NCBI RefSeq assembly: GCF_003337235.1
Contig: NZ_QPJC01000001.1
Location: 154,824-218,823 of the forward strand
DNA: 64,000 nt
Reading direction: 5' to 3'
Source: Halopolyspora algeriensis
Lineage (GTDB): Bacteria > Actinomycetota > Actinomycetes > Mycobacteriales > Pseudonocardiaceae
The position numbers and the translations under genes are program-made. The notes under the pieces were generated by a model that saw nothing but the letters and a program-made list of their open reading frames with translations, ran no database searches and had not been told where the DNA came from. Positions 9,688-18,683 of this stretch are shown here, in pieces; the first letter of the stretch is position 1; each line of letters begins with the position of its first letter.

Positions 9688-10107
9688 ATGACCAACGCAA
9701 CGCCGCCCCCCTTGCGGGCACGATCCGCGGAGCGGACCGGAAACGCACCGGCGTCCTTCGGCGGAATCGATAAGAGTGCAACCCGCCGGTCAACGGCGGC
9801 ACCCGATTTCACCGTGATCCAGCGATCCGAGGAATTCACCCGGCTCCGACGCCGAGTGCGCTGGTTCGTGTTCCCGATGACCATCTTGTTTCTCGCCTGG
9901 TACATCGGTTACGTCCTGCTCGCCGCCTACGCGCACGACTTCATGGCCGAACCCGTGGTCGGCAAGGTCAACGTCGGTCTCCTGCTGGGGGTCCTCCAGT
10001 TCGTGACGACTGTGGTCATCACCACGATCTATGTCCGGTTCGCGAACCGCCGGATCGACCCGTACGCGGACGAGATCCGTCAGAACGTGGAGGACACCGA
10101 GCAATGA
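9688..10107 (+). CDS. DUF485 membrane protein, partner of the ActP-type symporter
   Basis: A 139-residue inner-membrane protein with a disordered N-terminus, then two hydrophobic segments: FPMTILFLAWYIGYVLLAAY and VNVGLLLGVLQFVTTVVITT. The core from RSEEFTRLRRRVRWFVFPMT to YVRFANRRIDPYADEIR is DUF485 (YjcH-like). GGAAGGA precedes the ATG. Its stop overlaps the start of the symporter gene by ATGA, the classical yjcH-actP arrangement. Confidence 0.9.
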   Translation: MTNATPPPLRARSAERTGNAPASFGGIDKSATRRSTAAPDFTVIQRSEEFTRLRRRVRWFVFPMTILFLAWYIGYVLLAAYAHDFMAEPVVGKVNVGLLLGVLQFVTTVVITTIYVRFANRRIDPYADEIRQNVEDTEQ

Positions 10108-11711
10108 ACCTCGCGCAGATGGACCAGAGCACGCCGCTGCCCGACAGCAGCCCGATGGTCAACGTCGCCGTCTTCGCGGGCCTGATCGTGGTGACTCTGG
10201 CCGTTGTCTACTTCGTCAACAGCCGGAGCACCTCGAGCGACTACTTCGCCGCGGGCAGCGCTTTCAGCGGCCCGCAGAACGGTGTCGCGCTGGCCGGGGA
10301 CTTCCTGTCCGCGGCATCGTTTCTCGGTATCGCGGGGGCGATCGCCGTACACGGCTACGACGGGTTCCTGTACTCCATCGGCTTTCTGGTGGCCTGGCTG
10401 GTGAACCTGCTCCTGATCGCCGAGCGGCTGCGGAACACCGGCCGCTTCACGATGGGTGACGTACTGAGCTTCCGGATGCGCCGACGCCCGGTCCGCGCGG
10501 CCTCCGCCGTGTCCACCCTCATGATCACGTGCTTTTACATGATCGCGCAGATGGCGGGAGCCGGTGGCCTGGTGGCACTGCTGCTCGACGTCCGCAGTGA
10601 ATGGGGTCAGGCGCTGGTGATCGCCGTGGTGGGCCTCGTCATGGTTCTGTACGTGCTCATCGGCGGGATGAAAGGCACCACGTGGGTGCAGATCATCAAG
10701 GGCGCCCTGCTGCTCCTGTCCGTCACGATGATCACGCTGTTCCTGCTCGGCAAGTTCGGGTTCAGCTTCAGCGCACTGCTGGAGCAGGCCGCAGCCAACA
10801 ACCCCCTCGGCTCGGACATCTTCGCCCCCGGGGCCAAGTACGGCGAGGATGCGGTGAGCAAACTCGACTTCGTATCCCTGTCGCTGGCGCTGGTTCTCGG
10901 CGTCGCCGGCCTGCCCCATGTGCTGATGCGCTTCTACACGGTGCCCAGCAGCCGGGAAGCCCGCCGCTCGGTGGTGTGGGCGATCTGGCTGATGAGCCTG
11001 TTCTACCTGTGCACCCTGGTCATCGGCTACGGTGCGGCGGCTCTGGTCGGCAGTGAGAAGATCGCCAACGCACCGAGCGGGGAGAATTCCGCCGCGCCGC
11101 TGCTGGCCTACGAAGTCGGCGGCACGTTCCTGCTCGGCGCGGTCTCCGCCGTGGCATTCGCGACGATCCTCGCCGTCGTGGCGGGCCTCACTCTGACCGC
11201 CTCTGCCTCGTTCGCCCACGATCTCTACGCGAACGTGTTCAAAAGCAACGACGCCGGTCCGGAAGCCGAGGTCCGGGTGGCCCGCCGGACGGCCATGGTG
11301 CTCGGTGCCGTCTCCGTTCTCGGCGGCATCCTCGTCAGCGGGCAGAACATCGCCTTCCTGGTGGGGCTGGCCTTCGCGTTCGCGGCGTCGGCAAACCTGT
11401 CCACTTTGGTCTACACGATGTTCTGGCGGCGATTCAACACCACGGGCACGCTCTGGGGCATGTACAGCGGCCTGGGCTCCTGCCTGCTGCTTGTCCTGTT
11501 CTCCCCGGTGGTTTCCGGCGAGCCGGACTCGATGATTCCCGGAGTGGACTTCGCGCTCTTCCCACTGAACAACCCGGGCATCGTCGCCATACCCCTGTCG
11601 TTCGTGTGCGGGTTCATCGGCACCTTCCTGGAGCGGAGTCCCGAGGACGACGACCGGCAGGCGGAAATGGAGGTCCGCTCGCTCACCGGTGTCGGAGCGC
11701 ACTCGGGCTGA
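10104..11711 (+). CDS. Sodium:solute symporter, cation/acetate symporter family
   Basis: A 535-residue protein with about 13 membrane helices. The SSS signature region includes SRSTSSDYFAAGSAFSGPQN, LAGDFLSAASFLGIAG and FLYSIGFLVAWLVNLLLIAE, as in ActP. It is expected to import acetate or another short monocarboxylate with Na+ or H+. It is translationally coupled to the DUF485 gene upstream. Substrate identity is by family only. Confidence 0.88.
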   Translation: MNLAQMDQSTPLPDSSPMVNVAVFAGLIVVTLAVVYFVNSRSTSSDYFAAGSAFSGPQNGVALAGDFLSAASFLGIAGAIAVHGYDGFLYSIGFLVAWLVNLLLIAERLRNTGRFTMGDVLSFRMRRRPVRAASAVSTLMITCFYMIAQMAGAGGLVALLLDVRSEWGQALVIAVVGLVMVLYVLIGGMKGTTWVQIIKGALLLLSVTMITLFLLGKFGFSFSALLEQAAANNPLGSDIFAPGAKYGEDAVSKLDFVSLSLALVLGVAGLPHVLMRFYTVPSSREARRSVVWAIWLMSLFYLCTLVIGYGAAALVGSEKIANAPSGENSAAPLLAYEVGGTFLLGAVSAVAFATILAVVAGLTLTASASFAHDLYANVFKSNDAGPEAEVRVARRTAMVLGAVSVLGGILVSGQNIAFLVGLAFAFAASANLSTLVYTMFWRRFNTTGTLWGMYSGLGSCLLLVLFSPVVSGEPDSMIPGVDFALFPLNNPGIVAIPLSFVCGFIGTFLERSPEDDDRQAEMEVRSLTGVGAHSG

Positions 11712-11722
11712 ACTTCTCCGCG

Positions 11723-11765
11723 TCGGGCGCCCGTCCCCATCGACGAGTCGGGGGCGGGCGCCCGA
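11723..11765. terminator. Bidirectional terminator-like hairpin
   Basis: 16-bp arms starting TCGGGCGCCCG (11723-11738) and ending GGGCGCCCGA (11750-11765), with one G-T wobble, between the convergent symporter and YeeE genes. Confidence 0.7.
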
Positions 11766-11834
11766 TGGTGTCTGCGAGGTGCTCCTGCCGAGCCCGGCCC
11801 GGTGGAGTGCGCTCACCGGGCACCGGGCTGCTGT

Positions 11835-13094
11835 TCAGCAGGAGGAGTCGGTGGACTTCGGCACGGCAAGGCCGAACAGCGGCCGGGCCTTGAGTCCGGC
11901 ATATGTTCCGGCGATCGCCACGAGCGCCCACAACCAGCCGTGCAGACTGAACGAGGCGATACCGCCGAAGTACGCGCCGATGTTGCAGCCGTAGGCGATG
12001 CGTGCGCCGTACCCCATCAGGATCCCGCCGACGATCGCGCCGAGCACGACCCTGGGCGGCACCTTGCGGTGCAGGACGAAGGAACCACCTGCGGCCGCCG
12101 CCACGAGGGCGCCGAGGATGATGCCGAGGTCCATCACCGAGGTCGCGTGGGCGAGCACGGGACCGGCCAGTGTCTCGGCTTTTTCCGGAGCGGACCAGTA
12201 CGGCCAGCTCGCCACGTCCACGCCGGCTCCCTGGGCGATCTTCGATCCCCACAGCGCGAACGCCGAGGTGATTCCCCACGGGCTGCCCTTGAAGACCAGG
12301 GTGAGCGCGTTGAGTCCGGCGAGCGCGAGAGCCCCGACCCACAGTGGCCAGGAGCCGCGCACGATTCTGGCAAGGCCCTTCGCAGCCGGTGGACGGCCGA
12401 CTTCGGGCGGCTGCCTACGCCGGGTGATGACGAAGGTCGAGGCCGCGACGAGCCCCAACACCGCCAGCGAAACGGCCAGTGCGCCCCCGTAGCCCCATGG
12501 CATCTGCGCGAGCGAGATCGCCGGTCCGCTCGGCATCGTGGAAGTCCAGAAGGTGAAGTTCCACGCCCCCAGCACGGAACCCACGATGAAGCCGACGAGG
12601 GTGAACACGATCGCGGTCTGACCACCGCCGACGTTGTACAGCGTGCCGGAGGCGCACGAACCGCCGATCTGCATGCCGAGGCCGAACAGGAACGCGCCGA
12701 CCACCACACTCACGCCCAGCGGAGAGACATAGCCCTCCGGATCGACCCCCACGCCGACGCCGGCTGCCAGCAGCGGAGCGAAAAGGATGCAGGCGACCGC
12801 GAGCATGAGCGTGTGCGCGCGCAGAGCGCGCCCCTGCCCCACGGCCACGAGCTGGCGCCACGCCGAGGTGAATCCGAACCGGGCGTGGAAGAGCACAGCA
12901 CCGAACGCCAGACCGATCACATACAGTACGGCCATCCGCCAGCCGCTGACGGCAACGGTCGCCCCACCCAGCGCGACGGCGAGGACGGCACCCACGATCA
13001 ACGGCACGCGGCGCGCCGGACGGGGCTGTTCGGTGACGCCGGATGCCCCGGCAGGCCCGGTGATCGGGGCCCGGGAACGCTCGGGAGCGGACAC
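11835..13094 (-). CDS. YeeE/YedE-family sulfur-compound transporter
   Basis: A 419-residue polytopic membrane protein with two homologous halves, each carrying the conserved Cys loop: GLGMQIGGSCASGTLYN in the first and GARIAYGCNIGAYFGG in the second. YeeE (TsuA) homologues import thiosulfate through such cysteines, so thiosulfate or a related sulfur species is the likely substrate. GTG 13094 was chosen because it follows GGAGG with 8-nt spacing; upstream in-frame sequence overlaps a leader region. A small Cys-containing ORF lies 50 bp upstream. Convergent with the symporter gene. Confidence 0.85.
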   Translation of the reverse strand: MSAPERSRAPITGPAGASGVTEQPRPARRVPLIVGAVLAVALGGATVAVSGWRMAVLYVIGLAFGAVLFHARFGFTSAWRQLVAVGQGRALRAHTLMLAVACILFAPLLAAGVGVGVDPEGYVSPLGVSVVVGAFLFGLGMQIGGSCASGTLYNVGGGQTAIVFTLVGFIVGSVLGAWNFTFWTSTMPSGPAISLAQMPWGYGGALAVSLAVLGLVAASTFVITRRRQPPEVGRPPAAKGLARIVRGSWPLWVGALALAGLNALTLVFKGSPWGITSAFALWGSKIAQGAGVDVASWPYWSAPEKAETLAGPVLAHATSVMDLGIILGALVAAAAGGSFVLHRKVPPRVVLGAIVGGILMGYGARIAYGCNIGAYFGGIASFSLHGWLWALVAIAGTYAGLKARPLFGLAVPKSTDSSC

Positions 13095-13144
13095 GACAAA
13101 ACCTCCAGTCAACGAATCGAGAGCATTCTTGGCGGGCGGATCGC

Positions 13145-13228
13145 TCAGAAGCCGTCGTCGACAAGGTGGAGTGCGTGCGCGAGCAGGCATGTGCAGTACG
13201 CCGGCCGGCGGCGGGGGACGTGTCGCAT
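13145..13228 (-). CDS. Candidate cysteine leader peptide upstream of the sulfur transporter
   Basis: A 27-codon ORF (start MRHVPRRRP, then a Cys-Thr-Cys pair at residues 12-14) ends 50 bp before the YeeE/YedE start. It resembles the Arg-rich, Cys-containing leader peptides found upstream of sulfur-metabolism genes in actinobacteria, where ribosome stalling at Cys codons senses cysteine supply. No good ribosome site precedes it, so it might be leaderless. Functional assignment is inference from position and composition. Confidence 0.45.
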   Translation of the reverse strand: MRHVPRRRPAYCTCLLAHALHLVDDGF

Positions 13229-13370
13229 CATCGTCGGCGGCAACACGCAGGCGACCGGATTTTCTTCCACGCTCCCGGCGGTGGCATTGCGAAGACCACA
13301 CGCACACGGTCCCCGGGCTGCCGTTGCAGGTCATACGAGTAGGCGCCCGGGCGTCGTGGTGTCCGTGCGG

Positions 13371-14782
13371 CTAGGGGGTTGTCGTGGCTCGGCTGCGCAG
13401 CCGTCGGATGCCGCGCTCGATGATCAAATAGGCCACAAAGGACACGCCGAGCATGGGCAGCAGCACCATGAGCACACCGAAACCGGCCAGCAACGGTAGG
13501 GGCACGGTGCGCAGGAGCGGTCCCATCCTGGGGGCGCGCCGAGCCCTTCGGGCGGGCGGCGCAGCCACCAGGTGCGATACCCGGCGGCGACCACGGCGAT
13601 CACTCCGAGGGCCAGCACGGTCAGGCCGATCTGGTTGGCCAGTCCGAACAGCTGGGCCTGGTGGTAGGCGACGCCCAGTGTGGTGGCCTTGGCCAGCAGC
13701 GGGTGGTCGTCCCAGTCGACGCGGTCGGTGACCTGCCCACGGGCGGCATCGACGGCCACAGTGGTTGCCTCGATCGGCCAGCGGTTGTCGTCGAGGCCGG
13801 CCGTCCAGGCCTGTCCCGGCTTGTCCGGGGGTTCGAGTTCGAGGACCCCGTGCAGGCCGGCGTCTCGGGCCGTGGCCGCGACCCGGTCGATACCGGCCAG
13901 AGCCTCGGGGGTGGCTGTCTGCTCACCAGGCTGCTCGGGCTGGTGTCCTCCGGTCGCTGGTGCGGCTGCGAGCTGGGTGGACACCGACGGAGCTTCGGAC
14001 CGGAACTGGGAGCGGGCGACGTCGATCCACGTACCGGCGTAGTTGGTCCAGGTCAGCCCGGTACCGACCATGAGCAGCAACCCGACGAAGAACCCCACCC
14101 CCAGCAGTCCGTGCAGCGAGCGCCAGCGGGCCCGGCCAGGACGGGAGAGCCGGAAGGCACGCCGCAGGCCGCGTCGGCTGCGTGGCCACCACAGACACAG
14201 TCCGGTCAGCAGCGACACGAGCACCCAGCTGGCCGCCAGCTCGGTGATCGGCTCGGCCACCGGCCCCAGACGCCAGCTGGAATGCAGGTTCCGCAGCCAC
14301 TCGTCGGGACGCCGGGTCTCCACGATCTGCCCGGTCACCTGCGCCGAGGCGGGATCGACGTAGACGGTCGTGGCCCCGGCCACCGGGCCGAAGCCGCCGG
14401 AGTCGGCCCCGGGCGGTGTCAACGTGACCCCGGTGGTTTCCTCCCCACCCGGAGTGTTCGGTGCGGGCGGAGTGACAGTGGACACCTGCCAGTCCGGGTG
14501 CGTGGCCCGGGCAGCTGCGACCTGCTCGCTCAGCGGGCGCGCCGGCCCCTCGGCAACCGCCGTGAGCGCCTGCCGATATTGCGCCTGTTCGATCTGCGGA
14601 TTCCAGGCATACAGGATTCCGGTGACTGCCAGGGACAGCACCACCGGCGCGGCCAGCAGGCCACCGAAGAAATGCAGCCGCCACAACAACGGCCGCAGCG
14701 CAGCTCGCCGTCTCGGTTGCTGCGGCGGCGGTTTTTCGTCCGGATCCGCCTCGGCTGCGGAATCGCGGTGTGGGGCTGTCAC
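13371..14782 (-). pseudogene. PepSY-associated transmembrane protein, frameshifted near the 3' end
   Basis: The first 400-odd residues form a typical PepSY/TM protein: LLWRLHFFGGLLAAPVVLSL, VLVSLLTGLCLWWPRSRRG and LHGLLGVGFFVGLLLMVGTG, with two extracytoplasmic PepSY regions. After WWLRRPPEGLGAPP the frame runs into a Cys/Trp-rich sequence with no family character. A -1 frame change at the five-G run 13530-13534 restores a normal final helix (LLAGFGVLMVLLPMLGVSFV) ending at 13371. One missing base at the homopolymer therefore explains the break: either a recent mutation or a sequencing error. The unshifted frame stops at 13424. Members are associated with iron or copper uptake and membrane redox; the role here is unknown. 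Confidence 0.75.
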
Positions 14783-14980
14783 GGGCCTACCTCCCGGGCT
14801 GTTGCGACCGTGCTACTGCCCGGCAAGTCGTACAACGTCCTCACCGAGTTCCCCGCCGGAGCGGCTCGGTGCCTCGATCGATGAATTTCGATGTCTCGTC
14901 CGGTCCACACGATCAGCGGGTACCGCTTGGACGCCCGAGACGATCGGAAAGCACGGACAAGGTCCGGAAGGGGAGTCGAC

Positions 14981-15382
14981 ATGAAGGTCGCTGTGTGGGT
15001 CGTTTCGGCCCTGCTGGCACTTGCGTTTTTCCTCGTCGGCGGAATGAAGTTGATCACCCCAACCGCCGGGATGGAGCAGCTGTCCCAAGGAGTTCCGGTG
15101 ATCCTGCTGCGGATCGCGGGGGCGGCCGAGGTGCTCGGCGCGCTCGGGTTGATCCTGCCCGCGGCCACCCGGATCGGCCCGGTCCTGACACCGCTGGCCG
15201 CCAGCGGGCTCGTCGTGGTGATGCTCGGGGCCGCCATCACGAACATCATCATCGGGGCGTACTCGGTGGCCATCCAGCCCGCCGTACTGGGGTTGCTCGC
15301 CGGGTTCGTCGCCTGGGCCCGCTTCACCGACCAAGCCGTCCAACCTCGCACTGCCCCTGTCGCCAAGCCTCTGCAGACATGA
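14981..15382 (+). CDS. DoxX-like membrane protein
   Basis: A 133-residue protein with four hydrophobic helices (VWVVSALLALAFFLVGGMKL, LRIAGAAEVLGALGLILPAA, LTPLAASGLVVVMLGAAITN, and a last helix near AVLGLLAGFVAWARF). This is the DoxX/SURF4-like pattern. ATG 14981 follows GGAAGGGGAG; the ATG 14891 extension is Arg-rich and unlikely. It precedes a MarR gene by 57 bp on the same strand. Function unknown; some relatives are tied to redox or quinone homeostasis. Confidence 0.8.
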   Translation: MKVAVWVVSALLALAFFLVGGMKLITPTAGMEQLSQGVPVILLRIAGAAEVLGALGLILPAATRIGPVLTPLAASGLVVVMLGAAITNIIIGAYSVAIQPAVLGLLAGFVAWARFTDQAVQPRTAPVAKPLQT

Positions 15383-15417
15383 CCGGGCCTCGCCCTGCCG
15401 GTATGCTGCATTGCTAA

Positions 15418-15431
15418 GTTAGCATGCTAAC
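15418..15431. promoter_or_regulatory. Palindromic operator before the MarR gene
   Basis: GTTAGCATGCTAAC is a perfect 14-bp palindrome ending 8 bp before the GTG start at 15440. It overlaps a TAACAT -10-like hexamer (15428-15433), so bound MarR would block its own probably leaderless transcript. Confidence 0.65.
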
Positions 15432-15439
15432 ATAGAGAG

Positions 15440-15883
15440 GTGGATCACACCCTCAGCTTCGATCTCCACGCACTGACCGCGCGGCTGGACCGCTCTGCCG
15501 ATCGGCTCCTGCAGGCCGAGTACAACCTGTCCTATCGGCGGTTCCGGACGTTGTTGCTCGTTGGCGAGTTGGGCGCAACCACGCAGCGGGCCCTCGCCGA
15601 GCGGATGGGCGTGACCGAGCCGTCGGTGAGCCGGATGGCCGGCACCCTGGCCGAAACCGGACTGCTCGATTCCCGACTCGATCCCGCCGGCGGCAATCGG
15701 CGCCGCCTCAATCTCACACCGGCCGGCAAGCAGCTGGTCGAACAGTGCCGGGAATTGCTCGAGCGTCGCTTCGCCGACCTCGTGGAACGCAGCGGCGTCC
15801 CCTACGCCGACTACGCCCGTTACACCAAGCTGCTGATGGCAGCGCTGGACGCCGCGCCGTCCACCGACCGGACGCCACTCTAG
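15440..15883 (+). CDS. MarR-family transcriptional regulator
   Basis: A 147-residue winged-helix protein. The HTH is TTQRALAERMGVTEPSVSRM, with the wing around DPAGGNRRRLNLTPAGKQLV, as in MarR proteins. It probably controls itself, the DoxX gene upstream, or the SCO6745-like gene 25 bp downstream. The start is GTG 15440, with only a weak ribosome site and a -10 element 6 bp upstream. Confidence 0.88.
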   Translation: MDHTLSFDLHALTARLDRSADRLLQAEYNLSYRRFRTLLLVGELGATTQRALAERMGVTEPSVSRMAGTLAETGLLDSRLDPAGGNRRRLNLTPAGKQLVEQCRELLERRFADLVERSGVPYADYARYTKLLMAALDAAPSTDRTPL

Positions 15884-15908
15884 TGTCGTCCCGGAAGAAG
15901 AGGTCCTC

Positions 15909-16667
15909 ATGAACCACGCGACCGATACCGCTCACCGCACCCGCAGCCCGATCGTCACCCTCGGCGGGGCGTTCATGACTTCCGAGGAGATGGCAGTCCA
16001 GGAGGCCGATCTCGGTCTGCCGGAGCGCTCGCTGTACTTCCGGGGTCGCTCCGCAGCTCTCGGCGACCCGCCCGCACACGTCGTGACGGCGTTGTTCGGG
16101 ATCTTTCCCGACTGGCTGATCGAGCTGATGATCGGCAAGACGACCCCCGCAGTGTCCGCGGCAGATGCCATCGACGCTTACACGCGCGCGTGCGCCGCCT
16201 GGGGTCGTCGGGTCTTCGCCGACGTCCCCTCGACGGCCCACGCTGCCACACTGCTCTGCCGCATCGTGGATGCGGCGGACGTCTCGACACTGCCGCTGGT
16301 TTCCGGGTGGCGGATTCGGACACGACCCGCCGACGCCCCCGCCCGCCTCGCACACGCCTTGATGCTCGTGCGCGAACTGCGTGGTGGCCTGCACTTTGCG
16401 GCGCTACGCGCTTGCGGACTCGGTATTTCCGAAGCCGTGGTTGCCGACCCGGATGGAGGGCGCGGACGATTGCTGCGCACCGGGTGGAGAGCCGACGACG
16501 CCGACGCGCTGATCATCCGCGCGCAGGCGCGCCGTGACCTGGTCGAACGCAGGCAGCGGGCCGAGCAGCTCACCAACGAGTCGTTCGGGCAAGCGCTCGA
16601 GGTACTCACCGACGCCGACCGCGATCAGCTCGTGGAACTGCTGGCCTCGCTTCCCGGCAGCGACTGA
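15909..16667 (+). CDS. SCO6745-like helical protein
   Basis: A 252-residue soluble protein with no membrane segment. The pattern YFRGRSAALGDPPAHVVTAL, then DWLIELMI, then TLPLVSGWR and LRGGLHFAALRACGLGISEA, resembles actinobacterial SCO6745-family proteins, whose biochemical role is not established. An AAGAGG ribosome site precedes the ATG. It lies just downstream of the MarR gene and is probably co-transcribed with it. Confidence 0.7.
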   Translation: MNHATDTAHRTRSPIVTLGGAFMTSEEMAVQEADLGLPERSLYFRGRSAALGDPPAHVVTALFGIFPDWLIELMIGKTTPAVSAADAIDAYTRACAAWGRRVFADVPSTAHAATLLCRIVDAADVSTLPLVSGWRIRTRPADAPARLAHALMLVRELRGGLHFAALRACGLGISEAVVADPDGGRGRLLRTGWRADDADALIIRAQARRDLVERRQRAEQLTNESFGQALEVLTDADRDQLVELLASLPGSD

Positions 16668-17032
16668 TCCCGCTCCGAGCGCGCACTGTCGTGGCCCGTC
16701 CGGACACAGCCGGACCGCACGAAAACGCCCCCCTGGTTCCCACCCATTCGAGCACTGCCGAACGGTGTCACAAGCCACTCTTGACGAGAGAGGGGGGAGC
16801 TTCTAGTGTCCCACCACACATAAGTATACGAAAACGTATACATAATACGTCGAGATCCGGGAGCAAGCGCGGTTCCCGACACATCGGCGAACTCGATGTC
16901 TCAGGAACCGCCCGCACAGCACCGCCCCGTCCGGACAGCACTTCCACCCCCAGCGCCGGAGTTCCCTGACCGTCCCCACGTCAGCAGACAAGGAAACCGA
17001 ATGTTGCTCAGTGGATCACCGGAGGCAGTCCG
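16668..17032. other. Intergenic region with integrase-flank-like sequence and an operator
   Basis: There is no convincing gene. Positions 16697-16735 resemble the sequence left of the AICE attL (shared blocks CCGGACACA and CGCACGAAAACG followed by CCCCCTGG-like sequence). A separate inverted repeat lies at 16824-16841. The rest shows nothing I can name. Confidence 0.5.
16824..16841. promoter_or_regulatory. Operator-like inverted repeat upstream of the NCS1 permease
   Basis: GTATACGAAAACGTATAC has perfect 7-bp arms around AAAA. GTATAC half-sites are common for GntR-family repressors. It sits in an AT-rich patch about 190 bp before the permease start; the cognate regulator is not evident nearby. 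Confidence 0.5.
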
Positions 17033-18514
17033 ATGACTGCCACGGACGACCGGCCGACGGCGGAAACCACCAGCGCCACCAGCTCCGGCCTCTACAGCTA
17101 CGACCTCGCCCCGACGAAGAAGGAGGGGCGTCGCTGGGGCTCCTACAACGTCTTCACGCTGTGGGCCAACGATGTGCACAGTCTCGGCAACTACACCTTC
17201 GCGATCGGTCTGTTCGCGCTCGGACTGAGCGTGTGGGGAATCCTGCTGGCCTTCGTGCTCGCCTCGGTCCTGCTGTTCCTGCTGCTGACGCTGTCCGGCT
17301 ACATGGGACACAAGACGGGCGTTCCCTTCCCGGTGATGAGCCGAATCGCGTTCGGCACCAAGGGGGCACAGATACCCGCGGCCGTCCGCGGCATCGTCGC
17401 CATCGCCTGGTTCGGCATCCAGACCTACCTCGCGTCCTCGGTACTGGACACCCTCCTCGTAGCGATGTTCCCCCCGCTGCAGACCCTGCAGAACCAGTCG
17501 GTGCTGGGGCTGTCGGCGCTCGGCTGGATCACCTTCCTCGCACTCTGGGTCGTCCAGATCGTCATCGTCAGCTACGGCATGCACATGATCCGCAGGTACA
17601 TGGCGGTGGCCGCGCCGACCGCCCTTGTCACGATGTGCTCGCTGGCGATCTGGATGTTCGTCCGCGCGGGAGGCTCCATCTCCCTGTCCACGGACCAGCC
17701 GCTCACCGGGTCGGCGATGTGGTTGCAGATCGTGGAGGGTGCCGCGCTCTGGGTGGTGATCTACGGAACGTTCGTACTGAACTTCTGCGACTTCACGCGC
17801 TCGGCCAAGAGCCGCCGATCCATCGTGTGGGGCAACGTGATCGGAATCCCGGTGAACATGCTCTTCTTCGCCGGCATCGTCGTCGTCCTCAGCGGAGCAC
17901 AGTTCGAACTCAACGGGCAGGTGATCACCAGCCCGACCGACATCGTTCAGACGGTTCCCAACATGGTCCTGCTGGCGGCCGTCTCGGTCGCGCTCGTCAT
18001 CCTGACGATCGCGGTGAACCTGCTGGCCAACTTCGTGGCGCCCATCTACGTCCTGGTGAACCTCTTCCCCCGGACGTTGAACTTCCGCCGCGCGGGAGTC
18101 GTGAGCGCCGCCATCGGTCTCGCCATCCTGCCCTGGAACCTCTACAACAGCCCCGTCGTGGTGAACTACTTCCTCGGCGGACTCGGTGCGCTGCTCGGCC
18201 CCCTCTTCGGCGTCATCATGGCGGACTACTGGCTGCTGCGGAAGACCCGTGTGAACGTTCCGGACCTCTACACGGACAACCCGCAGGGCGAGTTCCACTA
18301 CCGAAACGGATACAACCCCAAGGCCGTCTGGGCGTTCGTCCCGTCGGCTGCGATCTCCGTGGTGCTGGCACTGGTACCCGTCTTCGCCCCTGTCAGCGGG
18401 TTCTCCTGGTTCATCGGAGCGATTCTCGGTGCGGCCGTCTACGTCGTCATCGGCGACCGCAGGCACGACGCCCGGGACGTGGACGGCGAGGACATCGCCG
18501 TCGCAGCCGAGTAA
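17033..18514 (+). CDS. NCS1-family nucleobase/allantoin-type permease
   Basis: A 493-residue polytopic membrane protein. LWANDVHSLGNYTFAIGLF in the first helix and GHKTGVPFPVMSRIAFGTKG after the second helix are NCS1 signatures, and ADYWLLRKTRVNVPDLY near the C-terminus is also typical. NCS1 proteins import cytosine, purines, allantoin, hydantoins or thiamine with Na+ or H+; the substrate here is not determined. GGAGG precedes the ATG. A strong hairpin follows the stop, so it is probably monocistronic. Confidence 0.88.
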   Translation: MTATDDRPTAETTSATSSGLYSYDLAPTKKEGRRWGSYNVFTLWANDVHSLGNYTFAIGLFALGLSVWGILLAFVLASVLLFLLLTLSGYMGHKTGVPFPVMSRIAFGTKGAQIPAAVRGIVAIAWFGIQTYLASSVLDTLLVAMFPPLQTLQNQSVLGLSALGWITFLALWVVQIVIVSYGMHMIRRYMAVAAPTALVTMCSLAIWMFVRAGGSISLSTDQPLTGSAMWLQIVEGAALWVVIYGTFVLNFCDFTRSAKSRRSIVWGNVIGIPVNMLFFAGIVVVLSGAQFELNGQVITSPTDIVQTVPNMVLLAAVSVALVILTIAVNLLANFVAPIYVLVNLFPRTLNFRRAGVVSAAIGLAILPWNLYNSPVVVNYFLGGLGALLGPLFGVIMADYWLLRKTRVNVPDLYTDNPQGEFHYRNGYNPKAVWAFVPSAAISVVLALVPVFAPVSGFSWFIGAILGAAVYVVIGDRRHDARDVDGEDIAVAAE

Positions 18515-18520
18515 CCCCGG

Positions 18521-18563
18521 GCCGGCTGCGGGACCCGCCGGACGACGGCACATCCCGCAGCCG
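18521..18563 (+). terminator. Terminator-like hairpin after the NCS1 permease
   Basis: Perfect 12-bp arms CCGGCTGCGGGA / TCCCGCAGCCGG starting 6 bp after the permease stop codon. Confidence 0.7.
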
Positions 18564-18683
18564 GTCCGGCGGTTCGGTTTCGAGACCGTGCTCGCATCAG
18601 AGTGGCTGATGAAGTACTCCGGCCCACGGAAGGGCGTGGGCTCGCATGGGGCAGACACAACCGGACACCATCGTGCATGCATC

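Noticed and set aside
13424..13540. Programmed frameshift in the PepSY gene
   Set aside because: There is a G5 run but no slippery heptamer with a downstream stimulator; a simple indel is more likely.
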